From positions 62,001 through 126,000 of the forward strand of contig NZ_QAOV01000013.1 in assembly GCF_003050925.1 (NCBI RefSeq): 64,000 bases of DNA, written 5' to 3'. Source of the stretch: Pseudomonas sp. GV085. GTDB taxonomy: Bacteria > Pseudomonadota > Gammaproteobacteria > Pseudomonadales > Pseudomonadaceae. How positions within the stretch are numbered: position 1 is the stretch's first letter; each line of letters begins with the position of its first letter. A program made the position numbers and the translations under genes. The notes under the pieces were generated by a model. It was given only the letters and a program-made list of their open reading frames with translations, did not search any database and was not told the DNA's origin. Below, one piece after another: positions 34,804-45,226 of this stretch.

Positions 34804-35493
34804 ATGAGTGAGTTGATTTCCTACCATCTCGAAGACGGTATCGCGACCCTGACCTTGAGCAATGGCAAGGTCAATGCCATTTCCCCGGATGTGATTGCCG
34901 AGTTCAACGCTGCGCTGGATCAGGCAGTGACTGATCGTGCGGTGGTGATCATTACTGGCCAGCCGGGCATTCTCTCCGGTGGTTATGACCTGAAGGTGAT
35001 GACGGCCGGACCTAAAGAAGCCGTGGCACTGGTGACCTCCGGCTCGACACTGGCCCGCCGCCTGCTGTCGCACCCCTTCCCGGTGATCGTTGCGTGCCCG
35101 GGGCATGCGGTGGCCAAGGGCGCGTTTCTGCTGTTGTCGGCCGACTATCGCATCGGTGTAGACGGTGCGTTCAGCATCGGCCTGAACGAAGTGCAGATCG
35201 GCATGACCATGCACCACGCGGGCATCGAGATCGCCCGTGACCGCCTGAACAAAGTGGCGCTGCAGCGTTCGGTGGTCAACGGCGAGATGTTCAGTCCACA
35301 AGGCGCCGTGGCTGCCGGTTTCCTTGATGTCGTGGTCTCGGCTGAAGAACTGCAAGGCGCAGCACTGGCGGCGGCTCGCCAGTTGAAGAAGATCAACATG
35401 ACCGCGCACAAGAACACCAAATTGAAAGTACGCAAAGCGCTGCTGGAGGCCCTGGACAACGCAATCATCCAGGATCAGGTACATTTGGGTTAA
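34804..35493 (+). CDS. Crotonase / enoyl-CoA hydratase family protein
   Basis: A 229-residue crotonase-fold protein acting on acyl-CoA or a related thioester. The N-terminal beta strands (DGIATLTLSNGKVNAISPDV), the oxyanion-hole segment ILSGGYDLKVM and HAVAKGAFLLLSADYRIG are visible. It is shorter than typical hydratases (about 257), and the catalytic Glu pair is not obvious, so the exact reaction is unknown. Start ATG 34804 with AAGGAA. A terminator follows. Confidence 0.85.
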   Translation: MSELISYHLEDGIATLTLSNGKVNAISPDVIAEFNAALDQAVTDRAVVIITGQPGILSGGYDLKVMTAGPKEAVALVTSGSTLARRLLSHPFPVIVACPGHAVAKGAFLLLSADYRIGVDGAFSIGLNEVQIGMTMHHAGIEIARDRLNKVALQRSVVNGEMFSPQGAVAAGFLDVVVSAEELQGAALAAARQLKKINMTAHKNTKLKVRKALLEALDNAIIQDQVHLG

Positions 35494-35513
35494 GCCCGGA
35501 TCTGCTACAACGA

Positions 35514-35543
35514 AAAGCCTGACCATCGTGTCGGGCTTTTTCA
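35514..35543 (+). terminator. Rho-independent terminator after crotonase gene
   Basis: AAAGCCTGAC and GTCGGGCTTT form a stem with one G-U pair and a short loop, followed by TTTC. It lies 20 bases after the stop. Confidence 0.75.
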
Positions 35544-35721
35544 TACATGCCTCTTTATACATGCCTCGGTTAAACCTCTGTAACCGCTCTGGATCGCTTC
35601 TGACCGATTGGTCGGAAACATCAGCACAAACATCGGCTATCTTCCGCTTCCCTGGCAGTAATTGCCGAAAACAGTGCACATCCGTACACTGCGCCACCTT
35701 TTGTCCCGGTGGGGCCTGTAA

Positions 35722-36444
35722 ATGCTGTTTTTGTTCCGTATGTCATTGATGGCCCTGCACTTTATCGTGGCGGGTGTGCTGGGTGTGATTCTCGGCCTGT
35801 GCCGGCCATTCAACCCGGACAACAGCCGTCTGTGCGCACGCCTGTATGCATGGCCGGCCATGTGTATTTTGCGTTTGCAGGTGAAGGCCGAAGTCGGGCC
35901 GTTGATGGATAAACCGGACAGTTGCGTGATCATCGCCAATCACCAGTCCAACTACGACCTGTTTATGTTTGGCAACGTGGTGCCCCGCCGCACCGTGTGC
36001 ATCGGCAAAAAGAGCCTGAAATGGGTACCGCTGTTCGGGCAACTGTTCTGGCTGGCCGGCAATGTGCTGATCGACCGCGGCAATGCACAAAAGGCGCGCA
36101 AGTCGATGTTGACCACCACCCACACCCTGCAAAACAAAGACACCTCGATCTGGGTTTTCCCGGAAGGCACGCGCAACCTGGGCGAGGACTTGCTGCCCTT
36201 CAAGAAAGGCGCCTTCCAGATGGCCATTGCCGCCGGGGTGCCGATCGTGCCGGTGTGTGTCAGCAGTTACGTCAAACACATGCGATTGAACCGTTGGCGC
36301 AGCGGGAAAATTCTGATTCGTTCGTTGCCGGCGATTCCCACCGCCGGATTGAGCCTGGACGACATGCCCCTGCTGATTGCCCAGTGCCGCGAACAGATGC
36401 GTGAATGCATCGAATCGATGGACCGGCAACTGCAAGCTGCCTGA
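35722..36444 (+). CDS. plsC: 1-acyl-sn-glycerol-3-phosphate acyltransferase
   Basis: It acylates lysophosphatidic acid to phosphatidic acid at the inner membrane. The 240-residue protein has an N-terminal TM helix (about 5-27), the catalytic NHQSNYD (HX4D, about 73-79), FPEGTRN (about 146-152) and GVPIVPVCVSSY. Pseudomonas carries several PlsC paralogues, so this may not be the main one. Strong terminator follows. Confidence 0.92.
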   Translation: MLFLFRMSLMALHFIVAGVLGVILGLCRPFNPDNSRLCARLYAWPAMCILRLQVKAEVGPLMDKPDSCVIIANHQSNYDLFMFGNVVPRRTVCIGKKSLKWVPLFGQLFWLAGNVLIDRGNAQKARKSMLTTTHTLQNKDTSIWVFPEGTRNLGEDLLPFKKGAFQMAIAAGVPIVPVCVSSYVKHMRLNRWRSGKILIRSLPAIPTAGLSLDDMPLLIAQCREQMRECIESMDRQLQAA

Positions 36445-36449
36445 AAAAA

Positions 36450-36478
36450 GAAAACCCGCCTGGTGCGGGTTTTCTTTT
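36450..36478 (+). terminator. Rho-independent terminator after plsC
   Basis: GAAAACCCGC, loop CTGGT, GCGGGTTTTC followed by TTTTGC; 6 bases after the stop codon. Confidence 0.88.
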
Positions 36479-36607
36479 GCCTGCAAGTCTTTACCGACGA
36501 ACACAGCAGAATTAACTGACTCTCAAACACTGACAAGGCTAAGCTGATCAACACTGCCATTGCATTTGCTGCTAATTAAAAGCTGCCAAAAGAAGTGAAT
36601 CACAATC

Positions 36608-37579
36608 ATGGGTAGAGTTGTTGCTTCAGCGGTTTATAGCGCCGGTAAGAGAGTCACCAATATCACCCTCGACGAAGGCGCAGCCTGGGCGGCAAAGCCA
36701 GGACACTTTGTCTGGATCGGCCTCGAGGAGCCGAACGCCGAGGAACTCTACAATCTGCAACGTCAGTTCAACCTGCACGAACTGGCCATCGAAGACGCCC
36801 TGGAAAAGCACAGCCGGCCGAAGCTGGAAACCTTCGGCGATGCGCTGTTCATCGTGACCTATTCGCCCATCCGCCATGAAGGCAAACTCGAGTTCATCGA
36901 GACACATATCTTTGCCGGCAATGGCTACATCATTACTGCGCGCAACGGCCACTCAGCGTCCTACGCCCATGTCCGACAACGCTGTGAGGCGCGTCCGCTG
37001 TTGCTTGAGCACGGGGAAGATTTCGTACTTTATGCCATCCTCGATTTCGTGATCGAGAACTACCAGCCGATGGGCGAAGCCATTCACGGGGAAATCGATG
37101 AGCTGGAGGGCAATGTGTTATGCGGCTCGTTGAATGACTACGACATCCAGAGACTACATGGCCTGCGTCGTGATGTTTTGCGCTTGCGTCGTTATGTGGC
37201 ACCGATGATTGAGATCGGGGAGGAATTGCAGAGGCTGAGCTTCCCGTTTATCGATAAAAACATGCGGCCTTACTTTCGCGATGTGCAGATCCATGTCACG
37301 CGGCAGATGGAAGACCTGACGACCCTGGCGGATATTGCCAGCCAGACGATTGAGGTCGGGGTGCTGTTGGAGGCCTCTCGCCAGAGTGTGGTGCAGCGCA
37401 AGTTTGCGGCCTGGGCGGCGATCCTGGCCTTCCCGACGGCGGTGGCGGGGATTTATGGAATGAATTTCCAGAACATACCGGAGTTGAGCTGGCACTACGG
37501 GTATTTCGGAGTGCTGGGGTTTATTACGGTGGGTTGTCTGGGGTTGTGGGCGAGTTTCAAGAAGTCGGGGTGGTTGTAG
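36608..37579 (+). CDS. corA: CorA-family magnesium/cobalt transporter
   Basis: A 323-residue inner-membrane divalent cation channel. It has a large cytoplasmic N-domain (1-255), the YGMNF signature (GMN motif) at the end of TM1 (about 265-288) and TM2 near the C-terminus (about 298-315), then the basic tail KKSGWL. The TAG stop lies inside a REP element (TGTAGGAGCGAGC), so the last codons were probably set by the repeat insertion. Confidence 0.93.
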   Translation: MGRVVASAVYSAGKRVTNITLDEGAAWAAKPGHFVWIGLEEPNAEELYNLQRQFNLHELAIEDALEKHSRPKLETFGDALFIVTYSPIRHEGKLEFIETHIFAGNGYIITARNGHSASYAHVRQRCEARPLLLEHGEDFVLYAILDFVIENYQPMGEAIHGEIDELEGNVLCGSLNDYDIQRLHGLRRDVLRLRRYVAPMIEIGEELQRLSFPFIDKNMRPYFRDVQIHVTRQMEDLTTLADIASQTIEVGVLLEASRQSVVQRKFAAWAAILAFPTAVAGIYGMNFQNIPELSWHYGYFGVLGFITVGCLGLWASFKKSGWL

Positions 37580-37726
37580 GAGCGAGCTCGCTCGCGAAAA
37601 ACCCAAGGGCGCCGCTGTGTACCTGGTTCAACGCGCTATCGTTCACGACTTTCGCGAGCAGGCTCGCTCCCACATTGATCTGCGCGACACCGAAAATCCG
37701 ATGTGGGAGCGAGCCTGCTCGCGATG
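37574..37726. repeat. Cluster of three REP elements
   Basis: REPs at about 37575-37597, 37652-37674 (inverted) and 37702-37724. The first pair is a REPIN whose spacer read backwards contains GTCGTGAACGATAGCGCG, a degenerate form of the spacer shared by other REPINs; the third is single. Confidence 0.88.
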
Positions 37727-37735
37727 CTTTTAATT

Positions 37736-38458
37736 TCAATCAGCTGCCGGCTTGTGCGCCACAAACCGCATCATCCACTCGGCAACCGTGGCGCCGTGGT
37801 GTTCCTGTTCCAGGCTCGCGATACCTTTGGAGTAGACCTGCTCACCCAGTGCCTGCTGGCGAATCTCCAACAGGGCGCGGGAGTAGTCGTGGATGAATTC
37901 CGGATGCCCCTGGAAGCACAGCACCTGATCGTTGATGTGGTAAGCGGCATACGGGCAGAAATCGCTGGAAGCGATGACCGTAGCGTTTTCCGGCAGCGAC
38001 GTGACCTGATCCTGGTGGCTGATCAGCAACGTCAGTTCTTCGCGCACCGGGCTCATCCATGGCGCCTTGGCGGCCAATTTGTAGTTGTGCGTGCCGACGC
38101 CCCAGCCTTGGGTCGCACGCTCGCTCTTGCCACCGAGCAGCAGCGCCAGCAACTGATGACCGAAGCAGACGCCCAGCAATTTGTCGCCGCGCTCGTAGCG
38201 GGTCAGCAGATACTTCTTGAGGGTTTCGATCCACGGGTCGGTGCCGAATGAATCGGCCTTGCTGCCCGTCACCAGGTAGGCGTCGAATGTCAGGTCGTCG
38301 CCTGGGTATTCACCCTGCACCACGTTGTAGACCGTGAACTCGGCGGCAATCGGTTGCTGCGAAAACAGGTGTTTGAACATCTGCCCGTAGCCCTGATATT
38401 GGTCAACCAATTCCGGACGCAGGTGGTCGGTTTCCAGAATGCAGATGCGTAACGACAT
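37736..38458 (-). CDS. Class I glutamine amidotransferase-like protein
   Basis: A 240-residue GATase domain protein. The nucleophile elbow GVCFGHQLLA (Cys near 98) and CFQGHPEF (His near 183, with Glu two residues on) form the triad. There is no synthetase partner gene nearby, so it belongs to the free-standing amidotransferase-like group resembling gamma-glutamyl hydrolases of the PuuD or YfeJ type; substrate unknown. Start at 38458 (MSLRICILETD); upstream ATG rejected. Confidence 0.85.
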   Translation of the reverse strand: MSLRICILETDHLRPELVDQYQGYGQMFKHLFSQQPIAAEFTVYNVVQGEYPGDDLTFDAYLVTGSKADSFGTDPWIETLKKYLLTRYERGDKLLGVCFGHQLLALLLGGKSERATQGWGVGTHNYKLAAKAPWMSPVREELTLLISHQDQVTSLPENATVIASSDFCPYAAYHINDQVLCFQGHPEFIHDYSRALLEIRQQALGEQVYSKGIASLEQEHHGATVAEWMMRFVAHKPAAD

Positions 38459-38553
38459 AAAAAATACCTGACACGTGATGGGAATAATGCACACCCCAGA
38501 GCCTGCCTTGAAACACTGTGACAAGGCAAGCCCCGAAATGCGTCATCGAGCCC

Positions 38554-40698
<2,145 letters not shown>

Positions 40699-40722
40699 AA
40701 CTGGGTTCCTTGAAGTCCGGGC

Positions 40723-41928
40723 TCAGAGGCGTTCGATGATGGTGGCAATACCCATGCCGCCGCCGACACACAGGGTCGCGAGGCCATAACGCAGGCGTCG
40801 GGCTTCCAGTTCATCGAGCAGCGTGCCGAGAATGGCGCAGCCGGTGGCACCCAGCGGGTGGCCCATGGCGATGGAACCACCGTTGACATTGACCTTGTCC
40901 GGGTCGACGGCCATGTCCTTGATGAATTTCAACACCACGGAAGCAAACGCCTCGTTGACCTCGAACAGATCGATGTCTTCAACCCGCAGCCCGGCCTTGG
41001 CCAGCGCCTTGCGGGTCGCCGGCGCAGGGCCGGTGAGCATGATGGTCGGGTCGGTGCTGGTGACCGCAGTGGCGACAATCCGCCCCCGGGGCTGCAAGCC
41101 CAGCGCCCGACCCTTGGCTTCGGAGCCGATGAGCATCAGCGCCGCGCCATCGACAATCCCGGAACTGTTGCCGGGGGTGTGAACATGATTGATCCGCTCG
41201 ACGTGGCTGTAGACCCGCAGTGCGGTGGCATCGAAGCCCATCTGCCCCATCATCTCGAAACTTGGCTTGAGCTTGCCCAGGCCTTCCAGGGTCGATTCGG
41301 CGCGGATGAACTCATCGTGATCGAGCAGAATGATGCCGTTCTGGTCCTGCACCGGCACCAGCGATTTGTTGAACGAACCGTCGGCTCGCGCACGCGCAGC
41401 CTTTTGCTGGGAATGCAGCGCATAGGCATCGACATCCTGACGGCTGAAGCCTTCAAGGGTGGCGATCAGGTCCGCGCCCACACCCTGTGGCGTGAAGTGG
41501 CTGTGCAGGTTGGTCGCCGGGTCCAGCGCCCAGGCCCCGCCATCGCTGCCCATCGGCACCCGGGACATCGACTCGACACCGCCGACCACCACCAGGTCTT
41601 CGAAGCCGGAGCGCACTTTCATTGCGCCGAGGTTGACCGCCTCCAGCCCGGAAGCGCAGAAGCGGTTGATCTGCACCCCCGCCACACTGACATCCCAATC
41701 GGCCACCTGAGCAGCAGTTTTGGCGATGTCAGAGCCTTGATCGCCAACCGGCGTCACGCAGCCGAGCACCACGTCATCGACCTGGCTGGTGTCCAGCGCC
41801 ATGCGCTGTTGCAGTGCGGTGAGCAAACCGGCAACCAGATTCACCGGTTTGACACTGTGCAAGGCGCCGTCGGCCTTGCCTTTGCCACGGGGCGTGCGTA
41901 ACGCGTCGAAAATCAATGCTTGGGTCAT
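40723..41928 (-). CDS. Acetyl-CoA C-acyltransferase (thiolase)
   Basis: A 401-residue thiolase that cleaves 3-ketoacyl-CoA in beta-oxidation with the neighbouring alpha subunit. Catalytic residues are Cys in NRFCASGLEAVN (near 91), His in MGHPLGATG (near 356) and Cys in LCVGGGMG (near 388). GAGGACGTC precedes the ATG. It is clearly diverged from the PHB thiolase at 30694, pointing to a degradative role. Confidence 0.93.
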   Translation of the reverse strand: MTQALIFDALRTPRGKGKADGALHSVKPVNLVAGLLTALQQRMALDTSQVDDVVLGCVTPVGDQGSDIAKTAAQVADWDVSVAGVQINRFCASGLEAVNLGAMKVRSGFEDLVVVGGVESMSRVPMGSDGGAWALDPATNLHSHFTPQGVGADLIATLEGFSRQDVDAYALHSQQKAARARADGSFNKSLVPVQDQNGIILLDHDEFIRAESTLEGLGKLKPSFEMMGQMGFDATALRVYSHVERINHVHTPGNSSGIVDGAALMLIGSEAKGRALGLQPRGRIVATAVTSTDPTIMLTGPAPATRKALAKAGLRVEDIDLFEVNEAFASVVLKFIKDMAVDPDKVNVNGGSIAMGHPLGATGCAILGTLLDELEARRLRYGLATLCVGGGMGIATIIERL

Positions 41929-42323
41929 GACGTCCTCGAACCACAGTGCAGGTGGGTAAATACCGAGCGCTCATCTTGGCCCGAGCCGCGATTGATTCAA
42001 TGACCTTAGCGCTCACAGACGTTGACGCTCACGCTCAGACGGACGGTAGTCAGCTACCGGATTAACCGATTCAAGACACCAAGCTGTCTAGCCAACGGGC
42101 GCCAAAGAAGCTGGCAATAGGCCTCATATCTTTTTTAAAGAGAATCGTAACGACTCCATATGAAATGGATCTAAACCAAGCACAGCGCGGGCTCTAAGGT
42201 GAAGTTGTACGAAGTTGTCGTCGGGTTTTGCCGAGACGCTCGTCACTACAGGAAGTGCAACGCGCTGCCAACATGGAGATATGCAGGCAGGCATCAGGAA
42301 ATAACAAAAAAGGCGGTCAAGCC
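41929..42323. promoter_or_regulatory. Gene-free stretch upstream of the beta-oxidation pair
   Basis: This 395-base region must hold the leftward promoter of the thiolase operon and the rightward promoter of the 31-residue gene. No clear operator or -35/-10 pair stands out. A short open frame at 42199-42387 was rejected as non-coding. Confidence 0.4.
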
Positions 42324-42419
42324 ATGTTCAAACAATCGAAAGTACGTCAAGCCGGGCTCATCCTTTTCGCCACCACGCTGTTGTTGATATTGCCGAACCT
42401 GACCAAGGTGATCGGCTAG
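42324..42419 (+). CDS. 31-residue single-TM membrane peptide
   Basis: MFKQSKVRQAGLILFATTLL and 11 further residues end in NLTKVIG. It has a basic N-terminus and one hydrophobic helix (about 10-26). AAAAGGCGG lies eight bases before the ATG. It resembles small conserved Pseudomonas membrane peptides, but I cannot name it. Too short for most gene finders. Confidence 0.6.
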   Translation: MFKQSKVRQAGLILFATTLLLILPNLTKVIG

Positions 42420-42530
42420 TCGCGTCTAAAAGATACGGCGTCACAGTTTTTGAATTGCCACTATCAAAATGTGACTGGCCCGCTAGCCGGGCCAGCGTGG
42501 CTGTGCCAATCTTTGCGGCACTTGCACGAC

Positions 42531-43352
42531 ATGGACGGCGATCACTTGAAAATGCTCATTCTGCTCGGGGCCATGCTGTTCGGCTCGCCCCTGTATGCCG
42601 CACAGCTGAACCTGGAGCTGGGCGCGAACAGTCGCACCTGGCAGACAGAGCAATTGCTCAAGCATCCTCAGGCTCAAACCATCAACATCAGCAACGACGT
42701 TTCCTACAAGCGGGACATGAGTTACCGCGCCGTGCCGTTGTCCGCGCTGCTGAACGGCATCAAGCCCGAGGACCATCTGCAAGCCGTGGCCCTGGATGGC
42801 TTTGCCGCCGAAATGGCCGCAGCGCCGTTGCTCAATACACAGGGGGCACAGGCTTGGCTGGCGATTGAAGACCCGGCCAAACCCTGGCCACCGCTGTCGG
42901 AAGGCAAGCCAGGCGCCGGGCCGTTCTATCTGGTCTGGAGCAATCCGCAGGCCGGCAACATCAGCCCCGAACAATGGCCGTTCCAGGTGGCAAGCATCAA
43001 ACGCCTGGCGCCCGTAGCCGAGCGCTTTCCTGCCCTGCTGCCCGATCCGGCGTTGAAGGCGGATGATCCGGTGAACAAGGGATTTGCGTTATTCCAGAAA
43101 AATTGCCTGGCCTGCCATCGACTCAACGGCGTCGGGGACGCGCAATTCGGGCCGGACCTGAATATTCCGTACAACCCGACCGAGTACTTCGGCGCGGACT
43201 TCCTCAAGCGCTACATTCGCGATCCACAGAGTTTGCGCCAATGGCCGCAGGCGAAGATGCCCGGGTTCTCGGCCGAGGTGCTGCCGGATGGGGATCTGGG
43301 GATGCTGGTGGGGTATTTGAAGCATATGGCGGGGCGCAAGGTTCAACCCTGA
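42531..43352 (+). CDS. Secreted c-type cytochrome with molybdopterin-oxidoreductase-like N-domain
   Basis: A periplasmic protein of about 273 residues: signal peptide (hydrophobic LILLGAMLFGSPLYAA), then a sulfite-oxidase-like domain (about 30-160; YRAVPLSALLNGIKPEDHLQ, WPPLSEGKPGAGPFYLVW), then a cytochrome c domain with CLACH haem motif and KMPGFS as Met ligand. It is probably an electron-transfer protein, partner unknown. The start is uncertain: ATG 42531 or ATG 42552, neither with a strong ribosome binding site. Confidence 0.8.
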   Translation: MDGDHLKMLILLGAMLFGSPLYAAQLNLELGANSRTWQTEQLLKHPQAQTINISNDVSYKRDMSYRAVPLSALLNGIKPEDHLQAVALDGFAAEMAAAPLLNTQGAQAWLAIEDPAKPWPPLSEGKPGAGPFYLVWSNPQAGNISPEQWPFQVASIKRLAPVAERFPALLPDPALKADDPVNKGFALFQKNCLACHRLNGVGDAQFGPDLNIPYNPTEYFGADFLKRYIRDPQSLRQWPQAKMPGFSAEVLPDGDLGMLVGYLKHMAGRKVQP

Positions 43353-43363
43353 CAGACCTCCCC

Positions 43364-43440
43364 GTAGGAGCTGCCGCAGGCTGCGATCTTTTGATCTTTA
43401 ATATCAAAATCAAAAGATCGCAGCCTGCGGCAGCTCCTAC
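43364..43440. repeat. Second-family REP hairpin (32-bp perfect arms)
   Basis: GTAGGAGCTGCCGCAGGCTG begins a 32-base arm (43364-43395) matched exactly by 43409-43440, with a 13-base AT-rich loop. It lies between convergent genes and could serve as a two-way terminator. Confidence 0.92.
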
Positions 43441-43457
43441 AAGGGTGATCCATCAGA

Positions 43458-44267
43458 TTATTGCTGTTGGACGGAAATCACCGGCGCGAGCGTCGGTGAC
43501 ACCAGCACCTTGGCGTGCATCTGCTCACACCCGCCGCCCCGGCGCATCCCGCGCACCGGACAGGCATCCAGGTAGTCCAGGCCCACCGCCAGCTTCAGGT
43601 GACGTTCCGGCCGCGCCAGTTCATTGGTCACGTCGAAGCTGTACCAGGCATCATCCAGCCAGGCTTCGGCCCAAGCGTGGCTGGCCAGGTGTTCGCTGTT
43701 TTCGCTGTACAGATAGCCCGACACATAACGCGCAGGAATGCCCAGGCTGCGGGTGCAGGCGAGAAACGCGTGAGTGTGGTCCTGACACACGCCGGAGCGC
43801 CCGGCAAAGGCCTTGGCCGCGCTGGTGTCGACTTCCGTGGAGCCCGGCGTGTAGGTCATATGCTGGTTGAGGCCATGCATCAGATCGATCAGCGCCGTGC
43901 GATCGCGGCGTTGCTTGCAGGCCTTCTCTGCGAACTCACGCAGGGCGGCGTCGGCTTCGGTCAAACGGGTGAAGCGCAGGAATGGCAACGCCGACTGGCT
44001 CTCGTGTTCGGCCTCACGCATTTCGTCAATATCGACCTGGCCACGAGCACCGATGATGATCGCCTCGTGGGGCTCGTCCAGGGTCAGCACATGCAGAATG
44101 TTGCCGAACGGATCGAGTTGCGCGCGCACCGGGCGTGGCAGGTCGAGCTGCCAGCTGAGCACGTGCTGGCGCTCGCTGTCGTGGGGGGTCAGTCGCAGGT
44201 ACTGGATGCTCGCCCGCACCTGATCTTCGTAGTGATAGGTGGTTTCGTGGCTAATGGAAAGTCTCAT
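43458..44267 (-). CDS. Transglutaminase-like cysteine protease family protein
   Basis: A 269-residue protein with a bacterial transglutaminase N-terminal domain (1-85, ETTYHYEDQVRASIQYLRLT) and the catalytic core (about 150-225): Cys161 in GVCQDHTHAF, His in LASHAWAEAW, Asp in WYSFDVTN. The triad looks complete, so it is probably an amide hydrolase or peptidase. Its start overlaps the alpha-E stop as ATGA. It is the third gene of a conserved cp-ATP-grasp / alpha-E / transglutaminase operon predicted to make and process a peptide-like product. Confidence 0.88.
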   Translation of the reverse strand: MRLSISHETTYHYEDQVRASIQYLRLTPHDSERQHVLSWQLDLPRPVRAQLDPFGNILHVLTLDEPHEAIIIGARGQVDIDEMREAEHESQSALPFLRFTRLTEADAALREFAEKACKQRRDRTALIDLMHGLNQHMTYTPGSTEVDTSAAKAFAGRSGVCQDHTHAFLACTRSLGIPARYVSGYLYSENSEHLASHAWAEAWLDDAWYSFDVTNELARPERHLKLAVGLDYLDACPVRGMRRGGGCEQMHAKVLVSPTLAPVISVQQQ

Positions 44268-45214
44268 GCAGCCTCCAGGTAGGAACTGTGTATGGCGTTA
44301 CCCAACTGGCGCACCAGCGGGATGAACTCGGTCAGCCAGGCGTGCAGGCCTTCGTCAAGAATTTCGGTGATGCCGGTGTAGCGCAGGCGTGCGTCAATTT
44401 CTGCCGCCAGGCGTTGTGCGGGGCGACCGTTGGCCCCCGGCAATTGCGCGAGGATCTGGTCGATTTCTTCGGTGCAGGCGCGCAGGGATCGCGGTACATC
44501 GGCCCGCAGCAACAGCAGCTCGGCGACATGCCGGGCGCCGGGGGCGTCGCGGTAGATTTCCGTGTAGGCCTCGAACGACGATAACGCCCGCAGCAACGCG
44601 CTCCATTGGTAATAGGCGTGAGCCGTGCCATCGCTGACCGCTTCGGCCTGATCGCCAGCCATTTCGTAGCGGGCATCGAGCAGGCGCAAGGTGTTGTCCG
44701 CCCGCTCGATAAAGGTCCCCAGACGAATGAAGCGAAACGCATCGTTACGCATGATGGTGCCGTAGGACGCGCCCCGGAACAGGTGGGAACGTTCCTTGAT
44801 CCACTCGCAGAAACGGCTCATGCCGTAGCGACCGAGCCCCTGTTCGGCGATGCCGCGAATTTCCAGCCAGGTGGCGTTGATGTTTTCCCACATGTCGGCG
44901 GTGATGCGCCCACGCACCGCATGAGCACTGGCCCGTGCGGCACCGAGGCAGCTGTAGATGCTCGCCGGGTTGGCCGCATCCAGGGCGAAGAAGTGCAGCA
45001 ACCGTTCGGCATGCAATTCACCATGGCGCTCCAGGTAGTCGTCCAGGGTACCGGTGATCAACAGCGGCATGGCCAATTCGTGCAAACCGTCGCCACGTCC
45101 GTCCTGCGGCATCAGCGACAGCGAATAGCTGATGTCGAGCATCCGGGCGAGGTTTTCCGCCCGCTCCAGGTAACGCGACATCCAATACAAATCCGAGGCA
45201 GTTCTACTTAACAT
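44264..45214 (-). CDS. Alpha-E domain protein
   Basis: A 316-residue all-helical alpha-E family protein (MLSRTASDLYWMSRYLERAE at the start is the family signature). The molecular function is unknown. It always accompanies the circularly permuted ATP-grasp protein encoded 12 bases upstream and the transglutaminase downstream, and is thought to be a partner or substrate carrier (context inference). No TM helix or signal peptide. Confidence 0.88.
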   Translation of the reverse strand: MLSRTASDLYWMSRYLERAENLARMLDISYSLSLMPQDGRGDGLHELAMPLLITGTLDDYLERHGELHAERLLHFFALDAANPASIYSCLGAARASAHAVRGRITADMWENINATWLEIRGIAEQGLGRYGMSRFCEWIKERSHLFRGASYGTIMRNDAFRFIRLGTFIERADNTLRLLDARYEMAGDQAEAVSDGTAHAYYQWSALLRALSSFEAYTEIYRDAPGARHVAELLLLRADVPRSLRACTEEIDQILAQLPGANGRPAQRLAAEIDARLRYTGITEILDEGLHAWLTEFIPLVRQLGNAIHSSYLEAA

Positions 45215-45226
45215 GACAGGCTTCCT

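Noticed and set aside
42199..42387. 62-residue ORF before the membrane peptide
   Set aside because: Overlaps the 31-residue gene in another frame, Cys/Arg-rich and without ribosome binding site.
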